Assembly (NCBI GenBank): GCA_024689525.1
Contig: JAILDI010000215.1
Location: 1-6,444, forward strand
DNA length: 6,444 bases
Direction: 5' to 3'
Origin: Bacteroidales bacterium
GTDB lineage: Bacteria; Bacteroidota; Bacteroidia; Bacteroidales; UBA932
Shown piece after piece: positions 1 through 6,444 of the stretch. Position 1 is the first letter of the stretch. Each line of letters begins with the position of its first letter. Both the position numbers and the translations under genes were made by a program. Below the pieces are notes generated by a model. That model saw only the letters and a program-made list of their open reading frames with translations, was not told the DNA's origin and made no database searches.

Positions 1-652
1 CGGAGAGGCCGGTGGATTCCGTGCCCATGACGATGGCGGTGCCGCGGAACATATCCGTGTCGTAGTAGAGTGAAGAGTCCTGCAGTTGTGCCGTGAGTAT
101 CTGGATTCCCTTGGCTTTGAGCCAGGGGATTACTTCTTCCGATGAAGCGGCCACGGTGGGCACGGTGAAGATGGCGCCGATGCTGGCGCGGATGAGGTTG
201 GGGTTGTAGAGGTCGGTGAGGGGGTCGCACACGATTACGGCGTCGGCGCCGGCGGCATCGGCACTGCGCAGGATCGCGCCCAGGTTTCCGGGCTTCTCCA
301 CGGCTTCGAGCACCACGATGAGGGGATTTTCGGGCAGCTCCAGCTCGTCAAGGCCGATGGCCCGCGCCTCCACCTCCGCTATAATCCCTTCGGTTCCCTC
401 CCGATACGCCGCCTTGCGATACAATTCAGCAGGAAGTTCAATTGTGTTTGTCCCGAAATCGGCATTGCCGAATATTTCGGAACAAACGAAAACTGTCCTA
501 ACTGTATACCCCGCCTCTATGCAGTGCTCCAGTTCGCGGCGGCCCTCGACGACGAAGAGCCCCTGCTCCCGCCGTGCTTTGGATTTCTCCTGCAGCAACA
601 GAAGGTTCTTGAACTTGGGGTTCTTTGCCGATGTGATTAGCTCAGCGTTCAA
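1..652 (-). CDS. SpoU/TrmH-family RNA methyltransferase, 3' end cut off by the window
   Basis: This is a SAM-dependent RNA 2'-O-ribose methyltransferase of the SPOUT (trefoil-knot) class, expected to act on rRNA or tRNA in the cytoplasm. The 217 visible residues begin [15 protein letters not shown], the usual start of the L30e-like substrate-binding domain ([17 protein letters not shown] at about 33-49). The catalytic domain follows. Motif 1 is [19 protein letters not shown] (119-137; conserved Asn123 and Arg129) and motif 2 is [10 protein letters not shown] (208-217; Glu212). Motif 3 lies beyond the window edge; family members are usually about 250-260 residues. The start is TTG at 652-650: an in-frame TGA lies three codons upstream, no ATG is available, and the resulting N-terminus fits the family. 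The TTG shares four bases (TTGA) with the lysS stop, so translation is probably coupled to lysS in one operon. Family is near certain; the exact target nucleotide, and hence a gene name, cannot be given. Confidence 0.9.
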   Translation of the reverse strand, partial: MNAELITSAKNPKFKNLLLLQEKSKARREQGLFVVEGRRELEHCIEAGYTVRTVFVCSEIFGNADFGTNTIELPAELYRKAAYREGTEGIIAEVEARAIGLDELELPENPLIVVLEAVEKPGNLGAILRSADAAGADAVIVCDPLTDLYNPNLIRASIGAIFTVPTVAASSEEVIPWLKAKGIQILTAQLQDSSLYYDTDMFRGTAIVMGTESTGLS

Positions 653-2163
653 AACTTTTCAGGACGCATTGTGGGGAAGAAGAGCACGTCCTGGATGGTT
701 TCCGCGCCCGTCATAAACATGGTGAGGCGGTCTATGCCCATACCCACGCCGGAGGTGGGGGGCATGCCGTACTCCAGTGCGCGCACGAAGTCATAGTCGA
801 TGTACATGGCTTCGTCGTCACCCTTGCTCTTGAGGGCGGCCTGCTCTTCGAAGCGTTCCAACTGGTCGATGGGGTCGTTCAGCTCGCTGTAGGCGTTGGC
901 CAGTTCCTTGCCGCAGACGAAGAGCTCGAAGCGCTCCGTGAGGGTATTGTCGTGGCGGCAGCGCTTGGTGAGAGGCGACATTTCCACCGGATAGTCGATG
1001 ACGAAGGTGGGCTGGATGAGATTCTTCTCGCAGTATTCGCCGAAGATTGCGTCGATGAGCTTGCCCACACCCATTTCGGGAGTGACCTCCACGTTGAGTT
1101 TCTTGCACGTGGCGCGCAGCTGCTCCTCGTTCATGCCCTTCACATCGACCCCGGCATACTCCTTGATGGCATCCAGGATGGGAAGGCGGCGATAAGGGCC
1201 CTTGAAGGAAATCTCGTTGCCCATGATGGTCTTGTTCACGCCTCCGGTGGCCTCTGCCACTTCTTCCAGCATCTTCTCGATGAATTCCATCATCCAGAAA
1301 TAGTCCTTGTACGCGGCGTAGAGTTCCACGCAGGTGAATTCCGGATTGTGCGTCTTGTCCATACCCTCGTTGCGGAAGTCCTTTGCGAACTCGTATACGC
1401 CTGCGAAGCCGCCCACGATGAGCCTCTTCAGATAGAGCTCATTGGCGATACGCATATACATATCCACGTCCAGGGCATTGTGGTGGGTTATGAAGGGGCG
1501 CGCGGTGGCACCGCCGGGAATGGGCTGCAGGATGGGGGTTTCCACCTCCAGGCAGCCGGCGGCGTCGAAGTACCGGCGCATAGTGGCTATGATCTTGGCC
1601 CTCTTTACGAACACGTCTTTCACCTGCGGGTTCACCACAAGGTCGACATACCTCTGGCGGTAGCGGAGCTCGGGATCCTCGAAGCTGTCGTGCACGGTGC
1701 CGTCGGCATCGACCTTTACAATGGGAAGGACCCGTAGCGATTTCGAAAGAACCGTGAGTTCCTTGGCGTGGACGGACAACTGGCCCGTCTGGGTGAAGAA
1801 GGCGAAGCCCTTGATGCCGATGATGTCGCCGATGTCCAGGAGTTTCTTGAACACGGTGTTGTACATCGTCTTGTCTTCCTCCGGGCAAATCTCGTCGCGC
1901 TTCACATACACCTGGATGCGGCCCTCGCTGTCCTGCAGCTCCATAAACGACGCTGCGCCCATTATGCGGCGGCTCATAATGCGGCCCGCAAGGCAGACGT
2001 CCTGGTAGGTGGTGTCGCCTTCCTTGAAGTTATCGGCGATTTCCTTTGTGGTGGCGTTCACCGGATACAGTGGTGCCGGATATGGGTTGATTCCCAGTTC
2101 ACGCAGCTTGGCCAGGGATTCCCTGCGGCCGATTTCCTGCTCGTTGAGTTCGTAGTATGCCAT
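649..2163 (-). CDS. lysS: lysyl-tRNA synthetase, class II
   Basis: This enzyme charges tRNA(Lys) with lysine using ATP in the cytoplasm. With the [10 protein letters not shown] start it has 504 residues, close to the roughly 505 of E. coli LysS. Residues about 55-140 are the OB-fold anticodon-binding domain ([16 protein letters not shown]). The class II core follows: motif 1 around 198-212 ([15 protein letters not shown]), motif 2 at 261-282 ([14 protein letters not shown], with FRNE at 263-266) and motif 3 at 472-486 ([18 protein letters not shown]-binding Arg479). A longer reading frame reaches ATG at 2244, but that extension is not LysS-like and runs through the promoter at 2185-2216, so it is rejected. 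The true start is ATG at 2163, or ATG two codons earlier at 2169 (MTMAYY). The protein ends at MRPEKF right after motif 3, without the C-terminal extension I recall in Bacteroides LysRS. The stop overlaps the next gene. Confidence 0.97.
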   Translation of the reverse strand: MAYYELNEQEIGRRESLAKLRELGINPYPAPLYPVNATTKEIADNFKEGDTTYQDVCLAGRIMSRRIMGAASFMELQDSEGRIQVYVKRDEICPEEDKTMYNTVFKKLLDIGDIIGIKGFAFFTQTGQLSVHAKELTVLSKSLRVLPIVKVDADGTVHDSFEDPELRYRQRYVDLVVNPQVKDVFVKRAKIIATMRRYFDAAGCLEVETPILQPIPGGATARPFITHHNALDVDMYMRIANELYLKRLIVGGFAGVYEFAKDFRNEGMDKTHNPEFTCVELYAAYKDYFWMMEFIEKMLEEVAEATGGVNKTIMGNEISFKGPYRRLPILDAIKEYAGVDVKGMNEEQLRATCKKLNVEVTPEMGVGKLIDAIFGEYCEKNLIQPTFVIDYPVEMSPLTKRCRHDNTLTERFELFVCGKELANAYSELNDPIDQLERFEEQAALKSKGDDEAMYIDYDFVRALEYGMPPTSGVGMGIDRLTMFMTGAETIQDVLFFPTMRPEKF

Positions 2164-2184
2164 TGTCATTCGTTTTACGAGCCA

Positions 2185-2216
2185 CAAATTTACGAAATTT
2201 CCCGCAGCGGAACAAA
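2185..2216 (-). promoter_or_regulatory. Bacteroidota-type promoter of lysS
   Basis: On the minus strand, TTTG (2216-2213) lies 20 bases before TAAATTTG (2192-2185). This matches the -33 TTTG / -7 TAnnTTTG consensus known for Bacteroides primary sigma promoters. Transcription would begin near 2180, giving a leader of only about 10-20 bases before ATG 2169 or 2163. The promoter supports the short lysS start and excludes ATG 2244. No Shine-Dalgarno sequence is visible, as is usual in this phylum. Confidence 0.75.
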
Positions 2217-2231
2217 TCACCCGCGTTTGTG

Positions 2232-2262
2232 ATTGCCTTGTCATAGATTATTGTTATCTTTC
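2232..2262 (+). promoter_or_regulatory. probable promoter of the double alpha/beta-hydrolase gene
   Basis: ATTG (2232-2235) is followed after 19 bases by TATCTTTC (2255-2262), one mismatch from the TAnnTTTG -7 box. A TTTG at 2226-2229 is an alternative upstream element but would need a 25-base spacer. The -7 box ends only three bases before ATG 2266, so a transcript from here would have almost no leader. The promoter stands back to back with the lysS promoter, with about 15 bases between the two upstream boxes. Confidence 0.45.
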
Positions 2263-2265
2263 GGC

Positions 2266-3993
2266 ATGAAAAAAATCGTACTAATCATTGCAAGCCTGTG
2301 GCTCAGCGTTTCGATGCTGGCACAGCAGAGGGAATACATCTGGCCCAAGGGCAAGATGCCGGATGCGAGCGACAAGCAGATTGCCGCGATGACATCGGAA
2401 ACCAGCCAGCCAAAATTCAATCCGGACAAGTTCCGGAGGCCTTATCTGGACTGGTTCGATGCCCCCGCGAATCCCAACGGCACCTGTATGATCCTGATAT
2501 CCGGAGGCGGATACAACAACACGTGCGACGTATCGCTCATCGACCTTTGGCACAAGGAACTCACGGCCAGGGGAGTGCAGTGCGTGAATTTCGTGTACAG
2601 GACGCCGCGTCCGGAGGGTCTTCCATATTACAAGACGGCCTGGGAAGACGGGCAGCGCGCAGTGCGAATGGTGCGGAGCCAGGCGGCAAAGCGCGGCTTC
2701 GACCCTGACAGGATCGGCGTGGTGGGAATGTCGGCCGGAGGGCATCTGAGCCTGCTTCTGGCTGCAAATTCGCTGACTCCGGCATATGAGAGAATCGACA
2801 AGATCGACGATATTCCCTGCAATATCAACATCGCCATCGTGAACGCCCCGGCGTACATCACTTCCGATGCCGATGAGTTCGGCACGCCCGCTTCACGCGA
2901 AGGATATGGGGCCGATGTAAGCCTGAGCAGCCTGTTCAAGTTCGATGAGAAAACCTGTCCGATGAGCCTGCATCATGGCGGCATCGACAAGTATTCTCCC
3001 AACGGCTCCACGCTGGTGTACCGACGGCTCCGCAGTATGGGCATTCCGGCCGAACTGCACCTGTATCCAAACAAGAAACATGGTGCTTACGGGTTTGACC
3101 GGGCGCTGGAATTTCTCACTCAAATGGGCTTCCTGGGGCCTCTGGGGCCAGAAGTGAAGTTGTTGGAACGGTTTACAAGTGACGAGGACAGGGCTGAATA
3201 CAGCAAGGAGTTTATCTGGCCGGAAGGGAAGACTCCCGACTTCCAGGAGAACCAGTGCGTTCCTTATATTGAATGGCATATCCCGGCAGTCCGTAAGACC
3301 GATGCCATTCAGATTATCTATTCAGGAGGCTCTTACTTAGGTAACGACCCGGACGGGTTTGAAGTTGCCCCTGCCCGCAGATATTTGAATGCTATGGGCA
3401 TCACGGTGGTTACTCTCAAGTATCGTACGCCACGCCCGGCAGCTCCTCTGGCCAAGCACACAACGGCATGGCAGGACCTGCAGCGTACCATACGCATCGT
3501 CAGGAGCGAGGCCGCCGAAAAGGGCCTGGACCCGGATAGGATAGGTATTATGGGGTCGTCGGCAGGTGGACATCTCACGCTTATGGGCGTTACTTCCTCC
3601 CGCCACAATTCTTATGCGCGTATCGATGACATCGACAAACTCCCTTGCAATGTTCAGTGGGGCATAGGCATCTATCCGGCTTATGCACTCACCGACGGAA
3701 TAGATGAGCACAACACCACCGGCGGCAACGACGACGGCGCCGTGCTGGTGCCGGAATTCTCCTTCGACCTGGATACGGCCCCTATGCTGTTCATCCACGG
3801 CGATGCCGACTATTGGGCCGCGATGAACTCCGTGAAAGTATGGGAGAAGATGCGCAGTATGGGCATCCAGAGCGAACTCCACACCCTGGCCCTGCGTCCC
3901 CACTGCTTCCAGCGCACCGCCTCCCCGGGCACCGGCAGCTACACCTGGCTGGACCGCATCGGCGAGTACCTCACAAACCTTTTGAAACTATGA
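2266..3993 (+). CDS. secreted tandem two-domain alpha/beta-hydrolase (putative carbohydrate esterase)
   Basis: This 575-residue protein has an N-terminal signal peptide (MKKIVLIIASLWLSVSMLA, likely cut before QQREY; no lipobox Cys) and should be exported to the periplasm or outside. Two complete alpha/beta-hydrolase domains follow, of the esterase/lipase type resembling BD-FAE and acetyl-xylan esterases. Domain 1 (about 22-295) has the oxyanion-type motif ISGGGY (78-83), nucleophile elbow GMSAGG (Ser156), HGGID (Asp241) and KKHGAYGF (His272). Domain 2 (about 315-575) has YSGGSY (352-357), GSSAGG (Ser432), HGDAD (Asp515) and RPHCF (His546). The halves share landmarks such as YRTPRP, DPDRIG, SAGGHL, RSMGI and the entry segment YIWPKGKMPD / FIWPEGKTPD, so the whole module is doubled. 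ATG 2266 is chosen because it opens the signal peptide; a longer TTG-started frame from 2233 would spoil it. The substrate is unknown: deacetylation or de-esterification of a plant or host glycan is inference. No glycan-degradation genes are visible beside it. Confidence 0.85.
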   Translation: MKKIVLIIASLWLSVSMLAQQREYIWPKGKMPDASDKQIAAMTSETSQPKFNPDKFRRPYLDWFDAPANPNGTCMILISGGGYNNTCDVSLIDLWHKELTARGVQCVNFVYRTPRPEGLPYYKTAWEDGQRAVRMVRSQAAKRGFDPDRIGVVGMSAGGHLSLLLAANSLTPAYERIDKIDDIPCNINIAIVNAPAYITSDADEFGTPASREGYGADVSLSSLFKFDEKTCPMSLHHGGIDKYSPNGSTLVYRRLRSMGIPAELHLYPNKKHGAYGFDRALEFLTQMGFLGPLGPEVKLLERFTSDEDRAEYSKEFIWPEGKTPDFQENQCVPYIEWHIPAVRKTDAIQIIYSGGSYLGNDPDGFEVAPARRYLNAMGITVVTLKYRTPRPAAPLAKHTTAWQDLQRTIRIVRSEAAEKGLDPDRIGIMGSSAGGHLTLMGVTSSRHNSYARIDDIDKLPCNVQWGIGIYPAYALTDGIDEHNTTGGNDDGAVLVPEFSFDLDTAPMLFIHGDADYWAAMNSVKVWEKMRSMGIQSELHTLALRPHCFQRTASPGTGSYTWLDRIGEYLTNLLKL

Positions 3994-4072
3994 GTCGATG
4001 GTAGCTGAGGCGAAGGAATATGGCCCCGGTTCTTATAGCTGCACGCTGTAATATGTGACAAAAAACATAAAA

Positions 4073-4105
4073 TTTGGGACGAAAGCGGGATTTTTGGGAC
4101 GAAAG
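4073..4105 (+). repeat. 13-bp direct repeat, likely LytTR operator
   Basis: TTTGGGACGAAAG occurs exactly twice, at 4073-4085 and 4093-4105, with a 20-base period (about two helical turns). The bases between and around the copies differ. The second copy ends three bases before the -7 box of the LytTR gene. LytTR-domain proteins are known to bind paired direct repeats spaced about two helical turns apart, so this is probably the regulator's own binding site. The protein-to-site link is inference. Confidence 0.6.
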
Positions 4106-4108
4106 TAT

Positions 4109-4116
4109 TATCTTTG
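4109..4116 (+). promoter_or_regulatory. -7 box of the LytTR regulator gene
   Basis: TATCTTTG is a perfect TAnnTTTG box. Transcription would start near 4122, leaving a leader of about 20 bases before ATG 4141. At the expected -33 position (about 4084-4089) the sequence is GCGG-like rather than TTTG; that place falls between the two copies of the direct repeat. The TTTG inside the second repeat is only 12 bases from the -7 box, too close to serve. The promoter may therefore depend on a bound regulator. Confidence 0.6.
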
Positions 4117-4140
4117 TGAGTACGACCTAAACCCGCGGAT

Positions 4141-4953
4141 ATGAAGAATATTTCGTCGCCATACTACAGAATGCCGGTTCACTGTATACATTTTATAGTG
4201 ATACCGGTATTCCTGTTTTTGTTTACCTTATTATATAATCCCTTCGGAATTGACGAGTTCCTGGGGGTGGGGAGCGGACGCTATACGCTGAACCTCATCA
4301 TAATGACGCTCATCGTGCTGGGCGTGCTCACCATTTCCCGGATGCTCATATTCATCCTGCGCCGCGTGCTGGACCTCAGCTGGCCGCAATATATATTATG
4401 GTGTGCCCTGGAAATTGTCTTCTCCGGAATGTTCCTGTCGATTCCGCTGGGCATCGGCTGGTCGGGGACCATCCCGTACTTCACCGTGATGATAAGGTGC
4501 GTGGGTTATCTTGCGGCGATAGTCATATATCCCTACGCCATCATCAACCTGATGGTGGAAAGAGTGGTGCTGGGACGCGCGGCGGCATCGGCCCCCATTG
4601 TGGACGACAAGACATTGATAAGGTTCTACGACGACCAGAAGCGCATCAAGCTCATCGTGTCGTCCAAGGCCATCCTCTATATCCAGGCGGAGGAGAATTA
4701 CGTGCACATCATCCACACCGACAATGAGAAGGTGAAAGATTTTTGCCTGCGCTCGTCCATGCGCGCTCTGGAGGACAATCTTACGCGTCACGGGCTGGTG
4801 CGATGCCACCGTTCCTACTTCATAAACCCTGAGCATGTGGAACTTGTGAAGAAAGACCCGGCAGGATATGCGGTGGCCCAGCTCAGGCGCGAGGGCGTTC
4901 CGTCCATCCCGGTTTCAAAGAGGTATTACGAAGCTCTCACGAAACTGTTGTGA
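4141..4953 (+). CDS. membrane-anchored LytTR-family transcriptional regulator
   Basis: This 270-residue protein joins an N-terminal membrane part to a C-terminal DNA-binding domain. Four hydrophobic helices are visible at about 16-36, 47-72, 84-106 and 111-138. A short charged linker follows, then a LytTR domain from about 165 to the end. Its landmarks are ILYIQAEENYVHI (178-190), the RSSMRALEDNL segment (204-214), HGLVRCHRSYFIN (217-229) and IPVSKRYYEAL (256-266). There is no receiver domain and no histidine-kinase partner next to it, so it is not a classical response regulator. The membrane part probably senses a signal or partner directly. ATG 4141 follows a -7 box by 24 bases, and no other start fits. 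A paired direct repeat just upstream suggests autoregulation, and the sugar permease gene follows 75 bases downstream, making it a candidate target. The signal is not known. Bacteroidota carry many such proteins, most uncharacterised. Confidence 0.88.
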   Translation: MKNISSPYYRMPVHCIHFIVIPVFLFLFTLLYNPFGIDEFLGVGSGRYTLNLIIMTLIVLGVLTISRMLIFILRRVLDLSWPQYILWCALEIVFSGMFLSIPLGIGWSGTIPYFTVMIRCVGYLAAIVIYPYAIINLMVERVVLGRAAASAPIVDDKTLIRFYDDQKRIKLIVSSKAILYIQAEENYVHIIHTDNEKVKDFCLRSSMRALEDNLTRHGLVRCHRSYFINPEHVELVKKDPAGYAVAQLRREGVPSIPVSKRYYEALTKLL

Positions 4954-4979
4954 TTTTTGGATTCTTTTTACTATATTTG
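4948..4979 (+). promoter_or_regulatory. probable promoter of the sugar permease-ROK operon
   Basis: TATATTTG (4972-4979) is a perfect -7 TAnnTTTG box. TTG at 4948-4950, 21 bases upstream, is a partial -33 element overlapping the end of the regulator gene. Transcription would start near 4985, giving an A/T-rich leader of about 44 bases with no Shine-Dalgarno. The sequence GATTTTTGG (4952-4960) sits 20 bases before the -7 box, exactly as in the LytTR gene promoter. Confidence 0.6.
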
Positions 4980-5028
4980 AGAGATATTTCAAGCCAATAT
5001 TTTTTTTACATAAAACCAAAAACCAATT

Positions 5029-6318
5029 ATGTCTGACAAAAATGGAAACAGAAATATCATTGCAGTCATCACGATGATATTCCTGTTCGGTATGATTTCC
5101 TTCGTGACCAACCTTGCGGCCCCGATCGGAAACATCTGGAAAATGCAGCCCGGTATCAACGGATCCAACACCCTTGGTATGATGGGTAACATGATGAACT
5201 TCCTGGCTTATGCCATTATGGGTATTCCCGCCGGTAACCTCCTCAAGAAGAAAGGTTACAAGTTCACTATCGAGGCAGCCCTCCTGGTAGGTCTCCTTGG
5301 TGTGTTCGTACAGTTCCTCTCCGGCGTTGTGAATCCCGGCACCGGCAAGATTCCGTTCAGCTTCTTCGTGTACCTCCTTGGCGCATTCATCTGCGGCTTC
5401 TCGGTGTGCATGCTGAACACCGTGGTGAACCCCATGCTCAAGATCCTGGGCGGCAAGCGTTCCAACCAGTACATCCAGATCGGCGGTTCCTTCAACTCCC
5501 TGATGGGTACCCTCACCCCTATGCTCGTGGGCTCGATGATCGGCACCCTCACAAAGGACACCCTCATCTCCGACGTGAACACCCTTATGTTCATGGCAAT
5601 GGGCGTATTCGCAGTGGCATTCGTAATCCTGCTCTTCGTCCCTATCCAGAACCCGGAAATCAAGCAGGTGGAAGGCCAGGTGGACAACCCCATGAAGTAC
5701 AAACACTTCATCCTGGGCGCAATCGCCATCTTCGTCTATGTGGGTGTTGAGGTAGGTATCCCCGGGACCCTCAACTTCTATCTGTCAGACCCTGTGAAGG
5801 GCGCAGGTATGGATCCCTCCACCGCCGTGGCGATCGCCGGCTTCGTGGCAGGTACGTACTGGTTCCTTATGCTCATCGGCCGTCTGGTATCCAGCCTCAT
5901 CTCCGGCAAGGTATCGTCCAAGGCTCAGCTCACCTGCGTTTCCGCAGTGGCTCTGGTGCTCATCATCCTTGCCATCTTCCTCGGCAATTCCGCAAGCGTG
6001 AAGATGCCCGTGTTCAACGGTCACGGCTTTGAAATGGCAGTCGTTCCCATCGCAGCCCTGCTGCTGGTACTCTGCGGCCTCTGCACTTCCGTTATGTGGG
6101 GTACGATCTTCGACCTTTCCGTGGAAGGCCTGGGCACTGCAACCGAGCGTGCTTCCGGTATCTTCATGGCAATGGTCGTGGGTGGCGGTATCGTCCCGCT
6201 CCTGCAGAACTTCATTGCCGATAAGGTGAGCTACATGGCCAGCTACTGGGTGCTCGCAATATGCGTTGCATTCATCCTCTACTTCGCCATCCTCGGTTCA
6301 AAGATTAAAAAGGCATAA
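5029..6318 (+). CDS. MFS sugar transporter, FHS (FucP/GlcP/NagP-like) family
   Basis: This 429-residue inner-membrane permease of the major facilitator superfamily imports a free sugar, most likely by proton or sodium symport. About twelve hydrophobic helices are visible; the N-terminal half ends near 206 (LLFVPIQNPEI) and a charged loop at about 206-226 joins it to the second half. Family landmarks are SFVTNLAAPIG (24-34), GIPAGNLLKKKGYK (65-78), LNTVVNPMLKILGG (129-142), GGSFNSLMGTLTPML (152-166), YVGVEVGIPGTLNFYL (237-252) and GLGTATERASGIFMAMVVGG (367-386), which parallel those of FHS transporters. The length is normal. The codons are visibly more restricted than in the regulator (mostly GGT/GGC, CTC/CTT, AAC), suggesting strong expression. 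It has its own promoter in the 75-base gap after the LytTR gene and is followed three bases later by a ROK gene, a pairing that fits uptake and phosphorylation of a hexose or N-acetylhexosamine. The specific sugar cannot be read from the sequence. Confidence 0.9.
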   Translation: MSDKNGNRNIIAVITMIFLFGMISFVTNLAAPIGNIWKMQPGINGSNTLGMMGNMMNFLAYAIMGIPAGNLLKKKGYKFTIEAALLVGLLGVFVQFLSGVVNPGTGKIPFSFFVYLLGAFICGFSVCMLNTVVNPMLKILGGKRSNQYIQIGGSFNSLMGTLTPMLVGSMIGTLTKDTLISDVNTLMFMAMGVFAVAFVILLFVPIQNPEIKQVEGQVDNPMKYKHFILGAIAIFVYVGVEVGIPGTLNFYLSDPVKGAGMDPSTAVAIAGFVAGTYWFLMLIGRLVSSLISGKVSSKAQLTCVSAVALVLIILAIFLGNSASVKMPVFNGHGFEMAVVPIAALLLVLCGLCTSVMWGTIFDLSVEGLGTATERASGIFMAMVVGGGIVPLLQNFIADKVSYMASYWVLAICVAFILYFAILGSKIKKA

Positions 6319-6321
6319 GTT

Positions 6322-6444
6322 ATGGTACAGGACTATGTAATTGGTATCGACATCGGTGGACAAACCTCCAAATGCGGTATCGTCAACCGCCGCGGCGAGG
6401 TTCTCGCTAGAACTGTCATCCGCTCGGACGACACCGACGATGTG
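6322..6444 (+). CDS. ROK-family sugar kinase (or regulator), 5' portion only
   Basis: The first 41 codons are present and the gene runs off the window. MVQDYVIGIDIGGQTSKCGI followed by VNRRGEVLARTVI is the N-terminal phosphate-binding strand-turn-strand of ROK proteins in the actin-like ATPase fold. The usual DIGGT is DIGGQ here, with the following TSKCG in place. There is no helix-turn-helix region before the ATP motif, so a sugar kinase (glucokinase or N-acetylhexosamine kinase type) is likelier than a ROK repressor. The catalytic DxGxxA motif and zinc site lie outside the window. The ATG comes three bases after the permease stop, so the two genes are almost certainly co-transcribed and act in sequence: import, then phosphorylation in the cytoplasm. 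Confidence 0.85.
   Translation, partial: MVQDYVIGIDIGGQTSKCGIVNRRGEVLARTVIRSDDTDDV

Noticed and set aside
952..1737. Long plus-strand open frame opposite lysS
   Set aside because: It is antisense to a clearly real lysS, contains His/Val-rich shadow sequence and matches no protein family I recognise.
2164..2244. 27-residue N-terminal extension of lysS starting at ATG 2244
   Set aside because: It has no resemblance to LysRS, runs through a well-matched promoter and is overtaken by the good ATG at 2163 (or 2169).
3998..4051. 17-codon open frame (MVAEAKEYGPGSYSCTL) after the hydrolase
   Set aside because: Too short, with no promoter or conserved feature that can be recognised; it could be a gene remnant or chance.
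4052..4069. Inverted repeat TATGT / ACATA after the hydrolase, considered as a terminator
   Set aside because: The stem is only five A/T-rich pairs and no T-run follows; it is not a convincing terminator.
4939..4944. ACGAAA upstream of the permease promoter as the missing first half of a LytTR repeat
   Set aside because: It is only six bases, lies in LytTR coding sequence and is three bases off the spacing seen at 4079-4109.
4977..4992. Imperfect palindrome TTGAGA-GATA-TTTCAA around the permease transcription start, considered as an operator
   Set aside because: Six pairs including a G-T wobble in very AT-rich DNA are expected by chance.
4915..5706. Long minus-strand open frame opposite the permease and the end of the LytTR gene
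   Set aside because: It is His/Glu-rich antisense sequence produced by the codon bias of the permease, crosses two real genes and has no family features.

Overview
The window looks like chromosomal DNA of a moderately GC-rich member of the Bacteroidota, most likely order Bacteroidales. Three things point there. The lysyl-tRNA synthetase, FHS-type sugar permease and membrane-anchored LytTR protein all read like Bacteroidales versions. Start codons lack a clear Shine-Dalgarno sequence. The AT-rich gaps carry the Bacteroidota-type -7 box TAnnTTTG (perfect copies at 2185-2192 on the minus strand, and at 4109-4116 and 4972-4979 on the plus strand). Genus cannot be named from this sequence alone.

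Layout: positions 1-2163 hold two minus-strand housekeeping genes in one transcription unit. lysS comes first, followed by a SpoU/TrmH-family RNA methyltransferase whose TTG start overlaps the lysS stop (TTGA) and whose 3' end lies outside the window. A gap of about 100 bp holds two back-to-back promoters. Positions 2266-3993 (plus strand) encode a secreted 575-residue protein made of two consecutive alpha/beta-hydrolase domains, each with its own apparent Ser-Asp-His triad.

Positions 4073-6444 (plus strand) form a likely sugar-uptake module. It starts with a membrane-anchored LytTR-type DNA-binding regulator, preceded by a 13-bp direct repeat that probably is its own binding site. Next come an FHS-family sugar permease with its own promoter and, three bases later, the start of a ROK-family sugar kinase or regulator that runs off the window. 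The expected flow is import of a free sugar by the permease and phosphorylation by the ROK protein. The regulator may control its own gene and possibly the permease operon.

No RNA genes, insertion sequences, CRISPR arrays, phage genes or convincing terminators were seen. The most original observations are the double-domain hydrolase, the LytTR-type direct repeat at a promoter with no -33 box, and a matching half-repeat at the permease promoter. I found no clear sign of a wholly new system.
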